From: Triticum aestivum
Taxonomy: Eukaryota; Streptophyta; Magnoliopsida; Poales; Poaceae
Assembly (NCBI RefSeq): GCF_018294505.1
Contig: NC_057796.1
Location: forward strand, 191,111,893-191,175,892
Length of the DNA stretch: 64,000 nt
Reading direction: 5' to 3'
Made by a program: the position numbers and the translations under genes. The notes beneath the pieces are model-generated. The model had not been told where the DNA came from and did not search any database. It was given only the letters and a program-made list of their open reading frames with translations. How positions within the stretch are numbered: position 1 is the stretch's first letter; every line of letters starts with the position of its first letter. This document shows positions 22,989 to 35,072 of this stretch, piece by piece.

Positions 22989-22990
22989 GT

Positions 22991-23009
22991 TGGCGCCCAC
23001 CGTGGGGCC
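22991..23009 (+). other. Tat-1 primer-binding site
   Basis: TGGCGCCCACCGTGGGGCC lies two bases after the LTR. The same 19 bases follow the LTRs at 53119-53101 (minus) and 58665-58683. It is not an initiator-Met type site; the exact tRNA was not determined. Confidence 0.85.
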
Positions 23010-23076
23010 AGCGCACGGTGGATTTGAGTTCTTGAAGGGCAGATTCGAAGGGCTCAAGGGATACGCTGTGGGCCGG

Positions 23077-26000
23077 ATGACCAAGAATCGTCGCGGCAAG
23101 CTCTACATCGACGATGCAAACCGGGGCCCCGACGCCGGCTCAATCGAGTACGGGTACCGGGTCCCCTTCGGTGGAATCCATGTCTTCATTGGCAAGATTG
23201 GTGAGCCGGGCCCCGAGCCGGACCTCTGCGCCGATCTCATCGAGACGGCTCAGCGTGCACGACCCGCCCGGGCTCTGCCTGCCTTGAAGCATGCTTTCGT
23301 GGGATGCGTCCATGGAGGACTCTCTGAAGGATCTGGATCGGGTGATGAGACGGCCGCTCGCTCTGACGGCGAGTCATCCACAGAGGAGACCGACTCGTTA
23401 TACCAACTTCAAGATGGCAGGCTCAAGGGTTGTTCCGATGGCGACAGTATTCCGGACCCCTTTGAGCCGCCGAGCCGGGTTGGAATCTTCATGGCCGGCT
23501 CACAACCTGTTCAAAACCCCGCCACCGGGGCAGGAAGCCCTGTGCACTCGCCGGCTCAGGTGCTGATGGATCTCACAGACAAGACGACGGCCCTGTTAAC
23601 CGCTACGGTCGCCCCAGCGGATCAAGCTCAGCATGACGCGGAGGTGGGCACAGTTAAAGCTCGATCTAGCAAAAGCCAAGGAGGATCTGGCGGCGGAAGG
23701 GATCAGGATGGCTGCAGAGAGGGCGGCTCTCGACGCCCAGACTCAGCAGATTCAAGCGCAGTCTTTCTGGCTCACGATGGATCAGAACGCGTCCAATGAG
23801 ATCATGAGAAGGAGGCATCAAAAGGCTCAATCTCGACTCCCTCCGGTTTACGATCCTCGAAACCTCTTCAACACGCCTGGTGCAGGGCCTAGTAACCCGC
23901 CAGAGATCACGGCGCCCGGGGCTGGAACGCCAATTCAGCCCCAAGTGATGGGGCCTCCCCGGGTGAACACTACCCCGCCTCAGTACGTGCCGATACCACC
24001 GGGTCATTATGCCAACCCGTTGGAAAACATGATCGCCGCGGCGGCGCGACTGGCGGCTCTCCCAATCAAGGGCGACTCTCCAACGACGGTCGAAACCTGC
24101 CGGGTCAGAGAACTCCTTCAGACGGCTCTGGCGCAACAGGAGGCATATTCTTATAGCCGGGACATGATTCATTCAACCCCTCGTCCAGGCCGGAGCCCGA
24201 GTTATAGCAGGCACATGGTCTCAGCGACCGGCTCAAGCAATGTCCGACGCCGTGACTTGCCTCCTGGCCACGGCCCGGTTCATAATGGAGCTTTCAACAC
24301 GGTAGACCAAGACAGAGCATGGCAAGAGGCGGAGCAGGCGCCTCAGTTGACGGCTTACCAGCCCCTCCCGGTTTATCCGACGGCTTCTATCGAAGCGGGT
24401 ATACCTACGAGGACCGGAGGTGTCCCCTGTCTGGTGCCGGCTCTCCGTAATGAACGTCTACCCAAGGATTTCAAAGGACCAAGGAAGGTACCTAATTACA
24501 CGGCTGATTTACAGCCCGGGGCATGGATCGAGAGCTACGAGATGGCCATGGAATTGCTGGAGGTCAGCGAAGCGGCAATGGCCAAATACTTCACCATGAT
24601 GTTGGATGGAACTGCCCGCACTTGGTTGAAAGGACTGCAGCCTAATTCTATCGGGTCGTGGGCGGAGCTAAAAGCCCGGTTCATCCAAAACTTCAAAGAT
24701 ACATGTAGGCAATCTACGTCAATTGTGGATTTGACTAACTGGAAGCAGCAGGAGGGTGAGTCTACAACCCATTGGGTTCGCCGGTCAAAGAGATAATACA
24801 TTCATCTGATAAGATGGATGCCGGCTCTGTAGTCTTAATGTTGGAGCAGAATTGTCGTTTTGCGCCCCTGAAGATGAAGCTCGGGCGGCTCAAGCGCGAT
24901 TGCAATGATATGGGTACGCTGATGGCGGCTCTGGTCAAGTACGCCGACTCTGATAGTACCAAGGATCCCGCGACGGATGATGAAAGGACAGGGAAGGGAA
25001 AACGGAATGGCAATGGCAAGGGCCCCCAGCATAACCCGGCGAACCAGGGAGGTAACAAGCGTAAGGCTGATGGCAGTATGGAGTTTGTGGCCAACGCCAA
25101 TTCACAGGGTAACAACCACCGGCATAAGGGGAGACCACCTCCCCATGCCGGCGGGTCAGGCCCGACGCTTGAGCAGTTGTTGAATGAGCCTTGTCCAAGG
25201 CATGGCTCTAGGGAAAAGCCGGCCACTCATCTATGGAAGGACTGCACAATCATGAAGGCCTTTAAAAATTCCAATGCTTTCAATGGCAACAGTGGCCCGG
25301 GCAGCGGCTCAGGCGCCGGCAGCTTTCATGGCCCGGGCGGCGGTTCAAATTCCAATTCTCATAATGTTCAAGGGGGCTTTAAACAACAGTCCGGCCAGGG
25401 TCATCAGCAGCAGCAGCAGGGGGGATACCAGACCAATCCAAAGCAGCTCAATGGCGGGCAGTATCATGTGTTTACTACCAGTCTGTGCAAGCGAGAGCAG
25501 AAGCTCCATAAAAGGGCTATGAATGCTGTTGAGCCGGCGGTTCCACGCTATTTAAGATGGTCTGAGCAGCCTATTGTGTGGAGTAGGGAAGATCATCCTC
25601 CCCGGGTTGATAATCCGGGTCACCTGGCCTTGGTGGTGGCTCCTCGGGTTGGGGGGTATAAATTCACTAAAGTGCTCATGGACGTAGGCAGCAGCATCAA
25701 CATCCTCTATTATGAGACCTTCCGTCGTATGGGTTTAACTGATAAAAACCTTAGCCAGTCCAATACTGTTTTCCATGGCGTGGTGCCCGGAAAGTCGGCA
25801 TATCCAGTCGGTAAGATCGAGCTAGAAGTGGCCTTTGGAGATGAGTACAACTACAGGGCGGAAAAACTAACCTTTGAGGTGGTTAAGATAAGAAGTCCGT
25901 ATCATGCTTTATTTGGGCGGCCGGCTTACGCCAAGTTCAAGGCATGACCGTGTTACGTGTATTTGCAGCTCAAGATGCCGGGTCACAACGGGACCATTAC

Positions 26001-26259
26001 GGTTCATGGCAGCCGAAGGATAGCCTTGGAGTGTGAGGAAGGTGACGCGGCTTACGCTGAATCTGTTTGTGCAACAGAAGAGTTGAAGTTTTACAAGGAC
26101 AATGTTGACCCGGCAGATATGACGTCTTTGAAAAAGCCAACCACGGAGCGTGAGCCGATAATGAAATTTAAGTTAGCTGATGAAACTAAACTTGTTGACT
26201 TTGTTCCAGGTGACTCATCTCAGCAGTTCAGCATCAGTGCCAATCTGGATCCGAAATAG
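23077..26259 (+). pseudogene. Tat-1 gag and protease (disrupted)
   Basis: The first ATG after the primer-binding site in the gag frame is 23077. The N-terminal part runs to a one-base insertion near 23645-23649. The frame then continues through the capsid-like block (AWIESYEMAMELL, YFTMMLDGTARTWL) to a one-base deletion near 24781-24787, then through a Gly/Asn/Gln-rich stretch to a protease-like block LMDVGSSINILYYETF near 25680. The Tat-2 copy has Gly where this has Val after the catalytic Asp, so the protease site is probably damaged here. TGA at 25945-25947 and TAG at 26257-26259 also break the frame; the TAG is shared with Tat-2. Confidence 0.88.
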
Positions 26260-29200
26260 GAAGGCGCGCTCATCGAGTTCATCCGTGAGTACAGGGACAT
26301 TTTTGCGTGGAAACCTTCTGACATGCCGGGTGTACCTAGAGAACTCGCTGAGCACACTCTCAATATTGATCCGAAATTTAAGCCAGTCAGGCAATTCCTC
26401 CGGCGGTTTAATGAGGAGAGTCGGAAAGCCATTGGTGAGGAGGTAGCCCGGCTCTTGGCGGCCGGGTTTATTGTTGAAGTTTTTCATCCAGAATGGTTAG
26501 CTAACCCGGTTCTCGTGCTCAAGAAGAACGGCACCTGGCGGATGTGTGTGGACTACATGGATTTAAACAAAGCTTGTCCGGCTGATCCTTTTGCTCTCCC
26601 CTATATTGATCAAATTATTGATGCTACGGCGGGTTGTGAGCGCTTAAGCTTTTTGGATGCTTATTCTGGATACCATCAGATTAAAACGACAGTTAAGGAC
26701 CAGGAGAAGACGGCGTTCATCACTCCCTTTGGAGCCTTCTGTTATGTGTCTATGCCTTTTGGGCTCAAGAGTGCACAGGCGACTTACCAGCGTTGCGTGC
26801 AGAATTGTCTTCATAACCAGATTGGGCGCAATGTTCATGCCTATGTGGATGATATCGTGGTTAAATCCAGGGAGAAGGAGACCTTGATAGATGATCTGAG
26901 AGAGACCTTTGATAATCTCCGGGTCTACAAGATGATGCTTAACCCGGCCAAGTGTGTTTTTGGCGTTCCTGCAGGCAAGCTCTTGGGTTTTCTGGTTTCT
27001 CACAGAGGCATTGAAGCTAACCCGGAAAAGATCAAGGCAGTCACCTCTCTGGCTAAGCCGGCGTGCATAAACGATGTCCAGCGTCTGGCGGGTCGCATCG
27101 CTGCTTTGAGCCGGTTGGGCGAAAAGGCCATGCCATTGTACCAGATGATGAAGAAAACAGATGACTTTATCTGGAATGATGATGCTAATACTGCTTTTGA
27201 GGATTTGAAAAGACAGCTAGCTGAGCCAGCAGTCCTTGCTGCTCCCGTTGACAAGGAGCCCTTATTGCTGTATGTGGCCGCTAACACACGAGCCGTCAGT
27301 GTGGCTGTGGTGGTGGAGCGTAAGGAAACGGGTAAGGAGTATCCGGTTCAGCGGCCGGTTTACTACGTCAGCGAAGTATTCATTGAGTCCAAACAGTGGT
27401 ATCGACATTGGCAGAAGCTTGTTTATGGTGTATTCATGGCAAGCCGGAAGCTTAAGCATTATTTCCAGGGTCACCCTATCACTGTGGTTAGTTCTGCTCC
27501 CCTAGGAGATATTATCCAAAACAGAGAAGCCACAGGAAGAGTTGCTAAGTGGGCTATAGAACTTGGGCCTCATGGTCTAAAATACGTGCCGCGCACTGCT
27601 ATCAAATCTCAAGCATTGGTGGATTTCATCAACGATTGGACAGAGCTGTAGGTGCCTGAAGAGAAACCGGATAATACATACTGGACTATTCACTTCGACG
27701 GGTCCAGGCAATTGGAGGGCTCGGGGGCTGGAGTTGTATTAGCTTCCCCTCGAGGTGACAAGTTTTGCTATGTGCTACGGTTGATGTTTCCCTGTACTAA
27801 CAATGCAGCTGAGTACGAGGCCTTGCTCCATGGTCTTCGGATGGCTAAGGAGATGAGCTTAAGCCGGGTAAGGTGCTTTGGCGATTCAGATTTAGTGGCC
27901 CAACAAGTGTCAGGCAAGTGGGATTCCAAGAACCCCCTCATGGCGGCTTATCGCCGCGAAGTTGATGCCATTGCTGGACATTTTCAGGGTTACCAAGTAG
28001 AGCACATCGATCGCAGGAAGAACGAGGCGGCTGATGCATTAAGCCGGCTGGGCTCTCAGCGAAAGCCGGTGCCGCCTAATACTTTCTTGGACATTCTGCA
28101 TAACCCTTCTGTTAAGTTGCCTACAGAGGAAGACTTGGCTGTTCCTGACCCGGAAGCGCAGTTGGTGGCGGCTCTCCACATTATCCCAGATTGGACAGTA
28201 CCATACTTGGCTTACATGACCCGGGGAGAATTGTCTGAAGATGAAACTTTGGCCAGACAAATAACCCGGCGGTCTAAGTCAATGATAATTATCAATGGCG
28301 AGCTGCATCGCCGCAGTGTCATTGGAACTTTCCAGCGTTGTGTTTCCCCTGAGGAAGGTCAAGAAATTTTACGTGAGATCCATGAGGGGGATTGTGGCCA
28401 TCACGCCGGCTCAAAATCCTTTGTGCCCAAGGCTTTTCGTCATGGTTTTTATTGGCTGACGGCTCATGCTGATGCAGAGGACTTGGTCAGTAAATGTGAC
28501 GGTTGCCAAAGGTTCTCGCGACGGGCTCATGTGCCGGCTCAAGAATTGAGGATGATTCCAATCACTTGGACATTTGCGTTCTGGGGGCTTGATATGGTTG
28601 GGCCTTTTAAAAGATCCAAGGATAAGAAGACCCACCTCTTGGTGGCGGTCGACAAGTTCACAAAGTGGGTTGAAGCAGAGCCAGTTAGTAAGTGTGACGC
28701 AGCCACAGCGGTTCAGTTCATGAAAAGGGTGATATTTCGCTTTGGTTTTCCACACAGCATTATAACTGACAATGGTACCAATCTGTCTAAAGGCGCCATG
28801 GAGGAGTTTTGTCAACGAGAGCATATTCGGCTTGATGTTTCATCAGTGGCTCACCCTCAATCCAATGGTCAAGCTGAGGGAGCCAATCAGGAAATCTTGA
28901 AGGGCATCAAGCCCCGGCTTTTGGTCCCTTTGCAACGGACGCCGGGTTGTTGGGTGGAGGAGTTACCCTCCGTGTTATGGAGCATCAATACTACTCCTAA
29001 CAGGTCTACGGGTTACACGCCTTTGTTCATGGTTTATGGACCGGAGGCGGTCCTCCCTAGCGACATCTGTCATGACTCGCCTCGAGTGGCGGCTTATGTT
29101 GAGGCGGATAATGAGCAGGCGCGTCAAGATGCTCTTGACTTGTTGGATGAACAGCGTGATGTGGCAGCAGCTCGCTCGGCGATTTACCAACAAGACCTGC

Positions 29201-29451
29201 GCCGCTATCACAGCCGCCGGGTTAAGTCCAGGGTCTTTTAGCAAGGTGATCTGGTGCTCCGGCTCATCCAAGATCAAACAGATGCACACAAGTTATCCCC
29301 GCCTTGGGAAGGGCCCTTTGTGGTCAGCAAGAACTTGCACAATGGGTCATACTACCTTATCGATGTTCGGGAGCACAAAGATTCACGTAAGTCGGAGGAA
29401 GAGACCCGTCGGCCGTGGATCATAGCTCAGCTTCGGCATTATTACACTTGA
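26260..29451 (+). pseudogene. Tat-1 pol: RT, RNase H, archaeal-type RNase H, integrase
   Basis: One frame runs from 26260 to the stop at 29449-29451, broken only by TAG at 27649-27651 and TAG at 29239-29241. Reverse transcriptase has CVDYMDLNKACP, SMPFGLKSAQATYQ and YVDD (26842-26853). The Ty3 RNase H follows. A four-residue deletion relative to Tat-2 lies near 27114, in the RT connection. The second RNase H starts with HFDGS (Asp codon 27697-27699) and has AAEYEALLHGL, FGDSDLV and NEAADALSRL. Integrase has HX-H and CDGCQ zinc ligands, then LDMVGP, TDNGTN and SNGQAEGANQE for the catalytic D, D and E. It then runs to a C-terminal block without a chromodomain. Confidence 0.92.
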
Positions 29452-30566
29452 GCCACCGGCTCTCATAATGTACATATTTCTATAGCCATGTATATATTAT
29501 GATAAATAATAAAGCAGGACCTCTGTCCTTTTTTCCTCCAAAGGTAAATGTATTATTGTTATTTCCATTACAACATTACATGGTCACTTGGAGGTTGATC
29601 CGGCTTACGATCGTATTCGAATCTAGCCATTAACAATATGATCACTTGGGGGCTTCCTGCTCAAACATAGGTCGTATTCGAACCAAAGAGAACATAGCTG
29701 TCGATACCCACTTGATTGGCAAATTGCCGAGCTCATTGGGGAGTTTTTTCTTGATCATATTTGAATCATAGCGCAACCCCCTTTGAGAACCGACGTGGAT
29801 CGTATTCGAATCAGCGTCGTTAAACAACTCTCAAGATCATTTGGGGGCTTCCTGTTCAAACATAGGTCGTATTCGAACCTAAGAGAACATAGCTATCGGT
29901 ACCCTCTTGATCGGCAACGCCAAAGCCACTGGGGGCTATATGATCGCATTCGAATCTTAGCTTAACCCCTTTGGGACGGTTCTCTGGTCGTATTCAAATC
30001 AGAAGCCCCTAAGTTTTTGATCTTTTGGTTTGCGACAAGTTCTTTAGATCATATCAAAAGTGTGCACGGGTGGTTCTTACTCCACCGGCTTAACTTTGAT
30101 TAATAGTGTTGATAGCACACAATAAGCATTATAGGTGCTGGTGAACTGGAGTTGAGTTCTCAACCTCATTATTTGGGTTACATGAACCGGAAGTGTACTT
30201 AAAGGCTTGCAGGTGTGCTATTATGGTTACCTCGAAGATATGATTGAGAGCCGGTCTTTTATGACCTTGGTTTATATTCCGGGTTATATGTAAAATATAT
30301 GACTCTCCATGTGGTAAGCCGCCTAGAGACTTGTGATTTGTTTTTTCCATGCAGGACAATTAAAGACAGTTCTTTAAGCTTAAGGAAAGTAAATGATCAA
30401 ACATAACCCGGAGGAATATAAAAGAGCAGCTTCAACGGAGTTAAGCACTGCACACATGCACGATGGCACGACAAAATTAAGTGTTTGTCCTACTCTATTA
30501 CAGGACTCCCCGAGTCCAAAAGGTGAGGCATTGTTTTTAAGGCGTAACCATGAGCCGCCTAAGAAA
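29452..30566. other. Tat-1 convergent spacer with TCGTATTCGAA-type motif array
   Basis: It lies between the pol stop and the stop of the antisense gene, so two transcripts would converge here. Motifs around a TTCGAA core occur at 29611-29621, 29672-29682, 29800-29810 and 29867-29877, with variants at 29756-29766, 29944-29954 and 29988-29998. Longer direct repeats (about 80 bases, starting near 29646 and 29840) surround two of them. No coding sequence is seen. Tat-2 has the same array at 46100-46500. Confidence 0.7.
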
Positions 30567-33500
30567 TCAAGGTGCTTGTTGGGTTGAAGCTCCCGGCTCA
30601 TGCCTCTCCACTCCTCCGGCTGTTTCCATGACCTGGAAGGTTGATGATTTCCAGTCAATGCCACTCAATGCTTCAAATTGAGCCTCGTCATCAATTAAGC
30701 CGGCCGGGTCAACTTCTGGGGCGAAGGTATGCTTACGAGTCGGAGGGATCAGGTTGACTGCTTCATAGCGTGGAGTTGGGATCCTCTGATTATCATAGCC
30801 CGGTTGATACTTGGTAAGGTCTGTGTCATTCTCAATCAAGGTGGCCACCGGGCGCACGCTCTTCACACAGGCGGCGAAGTCTTTCTGGTCAAAGGGGGTG
30901 CCGTCTTCCTTCAGGCTGGGGTATCCAAGAGCGATGTCGGCCGGGTCTAGCTCCGGTAGAAACGCCTTGGCCCGGCTCAGAGCAGCTATAGCTCCAGCTC
31001 TTGCAGAAGCCCGTCTCAGCTCTTGGAAGCGCTGAGGAAGTACGACAAGCTGCCTGAGTACATCTGCCATGTGAGTGGGAACTTCATTCGACAGAGCCAC
31101 AACGGATAAAGCACGTTGTGACCCGGTGTAAAGTTGCTCCACCAAAGTGTAAACCGCCTTCAGCTTGGTCAGCACGCTCTGGTTGAGGTTGGAACTCCTG
31201 GGACCTGCATTACAAAGTCAGGTGAGCTGATGGCAATGGTGGGACTTATGAGACATGAATGATGTAAACTTGTTAGAAGCTTACAGAGTAACTTACCGAA
31301 GATTGCGGAGACCATCTGCGATACATGGCGTTTTAAACCGGAGAGTTCGGCGGTTCTTTCAGTAAGAGCAGCCTCCGCTTGTTCGGCCCGGCTGAGCAAG
31401 GCAGTCTTCTCATCGGCCCAGGCTTTTCTTTCTGTTTCAAATTTTTTCTTCAGTTTTTCTTGTGCAGAGACACTGAATTCAAATTTGGCATTGGCCTTTT
31501 GGGTCTCGTTTTCCTGAGTCTTCAGGCGGTTCTTCAGATCAGAGATTTCCGATTCAAATTTCTTGCAGGCAGCCTGTAAAATTCCGGGTTACAGTTTGAG
31601 TGATTATCATGCAAGATTAAAAGTCCCAAGCCCTTTGCAAGCAAAGACACTTGGCACTTGGGGGCTAATATAGGCTGAGAAGTTCTATTTACAGTGCCGG
31701 TTCATGAAAATAAGTCCCAAGCACTTTGCAGGCAAAGGTGCTTGGCACTTGGGGGCTAATGTGTCAAGTTGCGCAACTACTTGGTTAAAGTAAGGAAAGA
31801 ATCGGGTGAACTATGCTGTTTAAGCCGGCCCTTGAGTGGTATCAGGTAAGCCGGTTTTCTTGCAGTAGTTATTAAGCCGGTATTAAGTCTACAACATATT
31901 TTATCATAAGTCATAGACTTGGGGGCTGACATGGTAAGGATAAATATGGAATAAGCAAGAGGGTCATACCTTAGATTTTTGCTGGATTTGCTTCACCATG
32001 TCAATTTCCAGGTCCCGGCTGTTGTGCACTTGATTAACATAGCCGGAGACAATATCTCCAATACTCAAGTTAGCATAGTCAGTGATATCCAGCCTGGCCC
32101 TGCGGCGCTCCAGCAGTTCTTCCATGGCAGAGCATCTAGCCAGCACAGTGGGTCTTCCCGGCTCGACAAACTCCGTCCGGGTGATTACAACGTCCGGGTC
32201 ATCGGCCGGTTGAGCTGGGCTGGGAATCTCCGGGTTATCAGAACCCTCCATGGCTTGTTCTTCAGTTGGAGCGGTGGTTTCTGGAGCTGGTGCAGACGGC
32301 GGCTCAGAGGCAGAGGCGTTGGGTTCAGTCAAGACCGGCTCTTCGACCGGTTTACTTTTCTTTGCCCTCTTGCTGAGCTTTGCTTGTGCACTGAAAGTCA
32401 AAAGGTTAGTGCAAAAACATGAGTAAGATAAGCACAAAATAAGCTGATCATCATTACCCGGGTGCGGTCTTGAAAGCTGGCAAGTTAGATTGCATGGAGT
32501 CCCCGGAGAAAGGTGAAGTTTCCTGATAGTTTGAATCAGAAGAATTGAGTGGTTGACGAGTGACGCCCGCCAAAGGATGAAAAGGATATAAGTTGGAGAT
32601 AACCTCGGTCCGGCGCTTCTTTGATGCTTCAGGTAAGCCGGAGGAGAGGTCTGCATCCTTGTTGGTCCGGGTTTGCCTCCGGATCTCATGAATCTGTCGC
32701 TTCAAAAGAAATTGAGGATCTTGATAAGCTAAAGGATGTGAAAATCTTACTTTCCGGGTTACTCTTCGGACTTTCAGCCTTGGCAAGGGCTCCGAGTCGG
32801 AGGAAAGTATAGTTACCTCTTCAATCACCGGGTTACTCGCTCCGGTATCCTCCTGCTGATAATCAGTGTCAATAAAGTGGTTAAAAACAAACAAAAAACA
32901 AAAGAAGAGCCTAAAGAATCAAGGGCTACCTCTGACTCGGAGGTGTCATCCAGCTGAAGCAGGTCTGAGGCGCTAGGCTTACTCCCCTCCTTGCGGGGAG
33001 CGGCTCTCCTGGCGGCTTTTTTAACCTTCCTGGCTTTTTTAGCAGCCTCATGGTCATACCTGACCTTCCAGAACTTATCATTAGCCTGAAAAATACAACA
33101 AAGGTTTCTTGAAGTTAAGACAAAAATTGTTAAAATGGAAAGTAAGGTGCTCAGATCAGTAGCTTACCGCCGGAGCCGGGTTAGCTTTGCAAAAGGGACT
33201 TAAGCCTGTCCTTCCGCAATCTGCTAAGCTCTCGTTTAGAAGGGACTTGGTCATGTCATCAACGATGTCCTCAGGTAAGTCATTGGGGCTGTGCCGAAGA
33301 GGATCATCTTTCCGGCCCGTGTAATCACACATTAAGCCGGGGCGGCGGCTTAGAGGAATCACCCGCCAAGCAATCCAGACCCGGACCAGATCAACGCCGT
33401 TAAGGCCGTTTCCCAGAAGAGCTTTGATCTTGTTGATGGTGGGGATAAGTGGTTGACGCTCAGCTTGAAATAATTTGTCTAGCAGGGGGTGATTTGACTC

Positions 33501-34070
33501 CAGACGCAGGGCGCGAAAGCCGGGCACAGGGTTCTCGTTAGCCGGAGAGGTGTCCTGGCAGTAGAACCATGTCTGGTTCCAATCTTTTGGGTGGCTTGGC
33601 GGCTCAGCATAAGGAAAAAGACAATCTCTCCGTCGTTGGATTGAAATTCCGCCAAGTTCCAAGCTAGGCCCGTTGGCACACTCGTTCTGGCGGTTCAGAT
33701 AAAACAGCTCCCTAAAGAGCAGTAGGCTGGGCTCTTCTCCAAGGTACACCTCACAGAACACTTGGAAGTTACAAATGTTCGACACAGAATTGGGTCCAAT
33801 GTCTTGAGGTCGCAGATCGAAAAAGTGCAGAACATCTCTGAAGAATTTTGAGCCGGGAGGTGCAAAACCCCGGCTCATGTGATCAGCAAATATAACAACC
33901 TCTCCGTCTCTTGGTTGAGGTCTTTCTTCGGACGGGTCAGGGGCACGATAGGACATGAGCTCCTTCTTAGGCAGGTAACCCATTTTCACGAAGTCATCTA
34001 AGGTATTATCAGTAACGTTGGATCTCACCCAGTTGCACGTAATGGGCGCCTTGGGAGCCTTGGGCGGCAT
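30567..34070 (-). CDS. Tat-1 antisense six-exon gene, Transposase_28-like, 929 codons
   Basis: Exons on the minus strand: 34070-33168, 33085-32930, 32852-32458, 32390-31970, 31573-31297 and 31204-30567. All introns are GT-AG, phases match, and the joined frame is open. Exon 1 residues about 57-126 (VVIFADHMSRGFAPP, FFRDVLHFFDL, FCEVYLGEEPSLLLFRELF) resemble the Transposase_28 / putative gypsy-type transposon domain. Exon 2 has a Lys/Arg-rich, possibly nuclear-targeting stretch (AAKKARKVKKAARRA). Exons 3 and 4 are acidic and Pro/Ser-rich. Exon 5 is a charged, probable coiled coil (residues about 626-717). Exon 6 (about 718-929) has no domain I recognise. Antisense genes of this kind have been reported in Tat elements of plants; the function is unknown. 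It has no premature stop although gag-pol of the same element has six lesions. Confidence 0.85.
31625..31745 (-). repeat. Duplicated hairpin in intron 4 of the Tat-1 antisense gene
   Basis: Two direct copies of a block (about 31621-31671 and 31712-31762) each hold an inverted repeat. The second has arms CCAAGCAC/GTGCTTGG plus TTTGC/GCAAA (31717-31745). The first (31625-31653) is slightly imperfect. The same duplicated block is in intron 4 of the Tat-2 gene. Confidence 0.7.
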
Positions 34071-35072
34071 TGTGAAAGACGGAAGCCTCTGACAAAAAAA
34101 AATTCCGGTTCAAATTTAAGCCGGAGGAGGATTTCAGTTCAGTATTCAAGATGGCGGCTTATGAAGGGGCCTAATGATATATGGCTAATTGTGTCGGGTT
34201 ATCTAAGCCGCTGTGGATATCATAAGTAATTCAAGTTGTTGCAAACTCTATTATGAATGAGCCGGAAATTTCACAAAGCATGGCCTCTTTTAAGCCGGCG
34301 ATATGAGCCGCCATGGCTAACAGATGCAGTTTTTTGTCTAAGTGTTGCACAAACAAGTTTCACAGATTGCAGGGATTATTTTGGATCAAACAATCGTCTA
34401 GAAAGGAAAAATTTCTAGACCTAAAAACTGATATAGAGAAGTTCATAAGCTCTAAATGAGGTCTTTTTGCGGACAAAAGGGATCTATTAGCATAAAAATG
34501 GGTGAGAAACTACTACCGCAGGGAGTCTGTACCGTTTTGGATCAAAAGGAACCTTGGTGGTGGAGCTGTGAAGAAATCGCGATGAACTACGAAGAACACA
34601 GAGAACTCGCAAGCCCTAATGCGGATCTAAGGTACGGGACTGCGAGGACTTATTGGTGCTGATGAGCAGCAGAGGTGCGCCGCAGGTTTCTGGTCAAGAC
34701 AGGTTGATGCAGCGGCCTTGGTCGGTGAAGACGAGGAGCGCGGCGGTGGCGGCGGAGCTTGGGCTCTGGAGCGTCAGAGGAGGAAGACGATGGAGGAGAA
34801 GAGTGACGAAGGCTTATGGGCCGGACCTATTTATAAGGGACGGCTGGTAAATGGGCGCGAGAAACGAGGAGGCTGAAGACGTGATTATCTTACCGCAGAA
34901 ACGCCTCGATTTTCGGGATGGTCATTAAAGATAAGATCCGTTGGGATATGACAGAATAAAAAAATGAATTTAATGGAAGATGACATCATCGCGGGTTATA
35001 ACTTTTGCACAAGCAGAAGCCGGAAGATTTTGAAGATTGACGTGAACCGGTTCAAATCAATCTGGGGCCTAA
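34071..35072. other. Tat-1 region between antisense gene and 3' LTR
   Basis: It holds the antisense promoter and leader and, at 35063-35072, the purine tract TGGGGCCTAA that primes plus-strand synthesis at the 3' LTR. No plus-strand gene is seen. Confidence 0.7.
34828..34835 (-). promoter_or_regulatory. TATA box of the Tat-1 antisense gene
   Basis: TATAAATA on the minus strand, in the same flank (CCCTTATAAATAGG) as at 41294-41301 in Tat-2. It lies about 760 bases before the start codon. The leader that follows is C/T-rich and probably holds an intron, since a T-rich stretch and a CAG-type acceptor sit just before the ATG. Confidence 0.65.
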
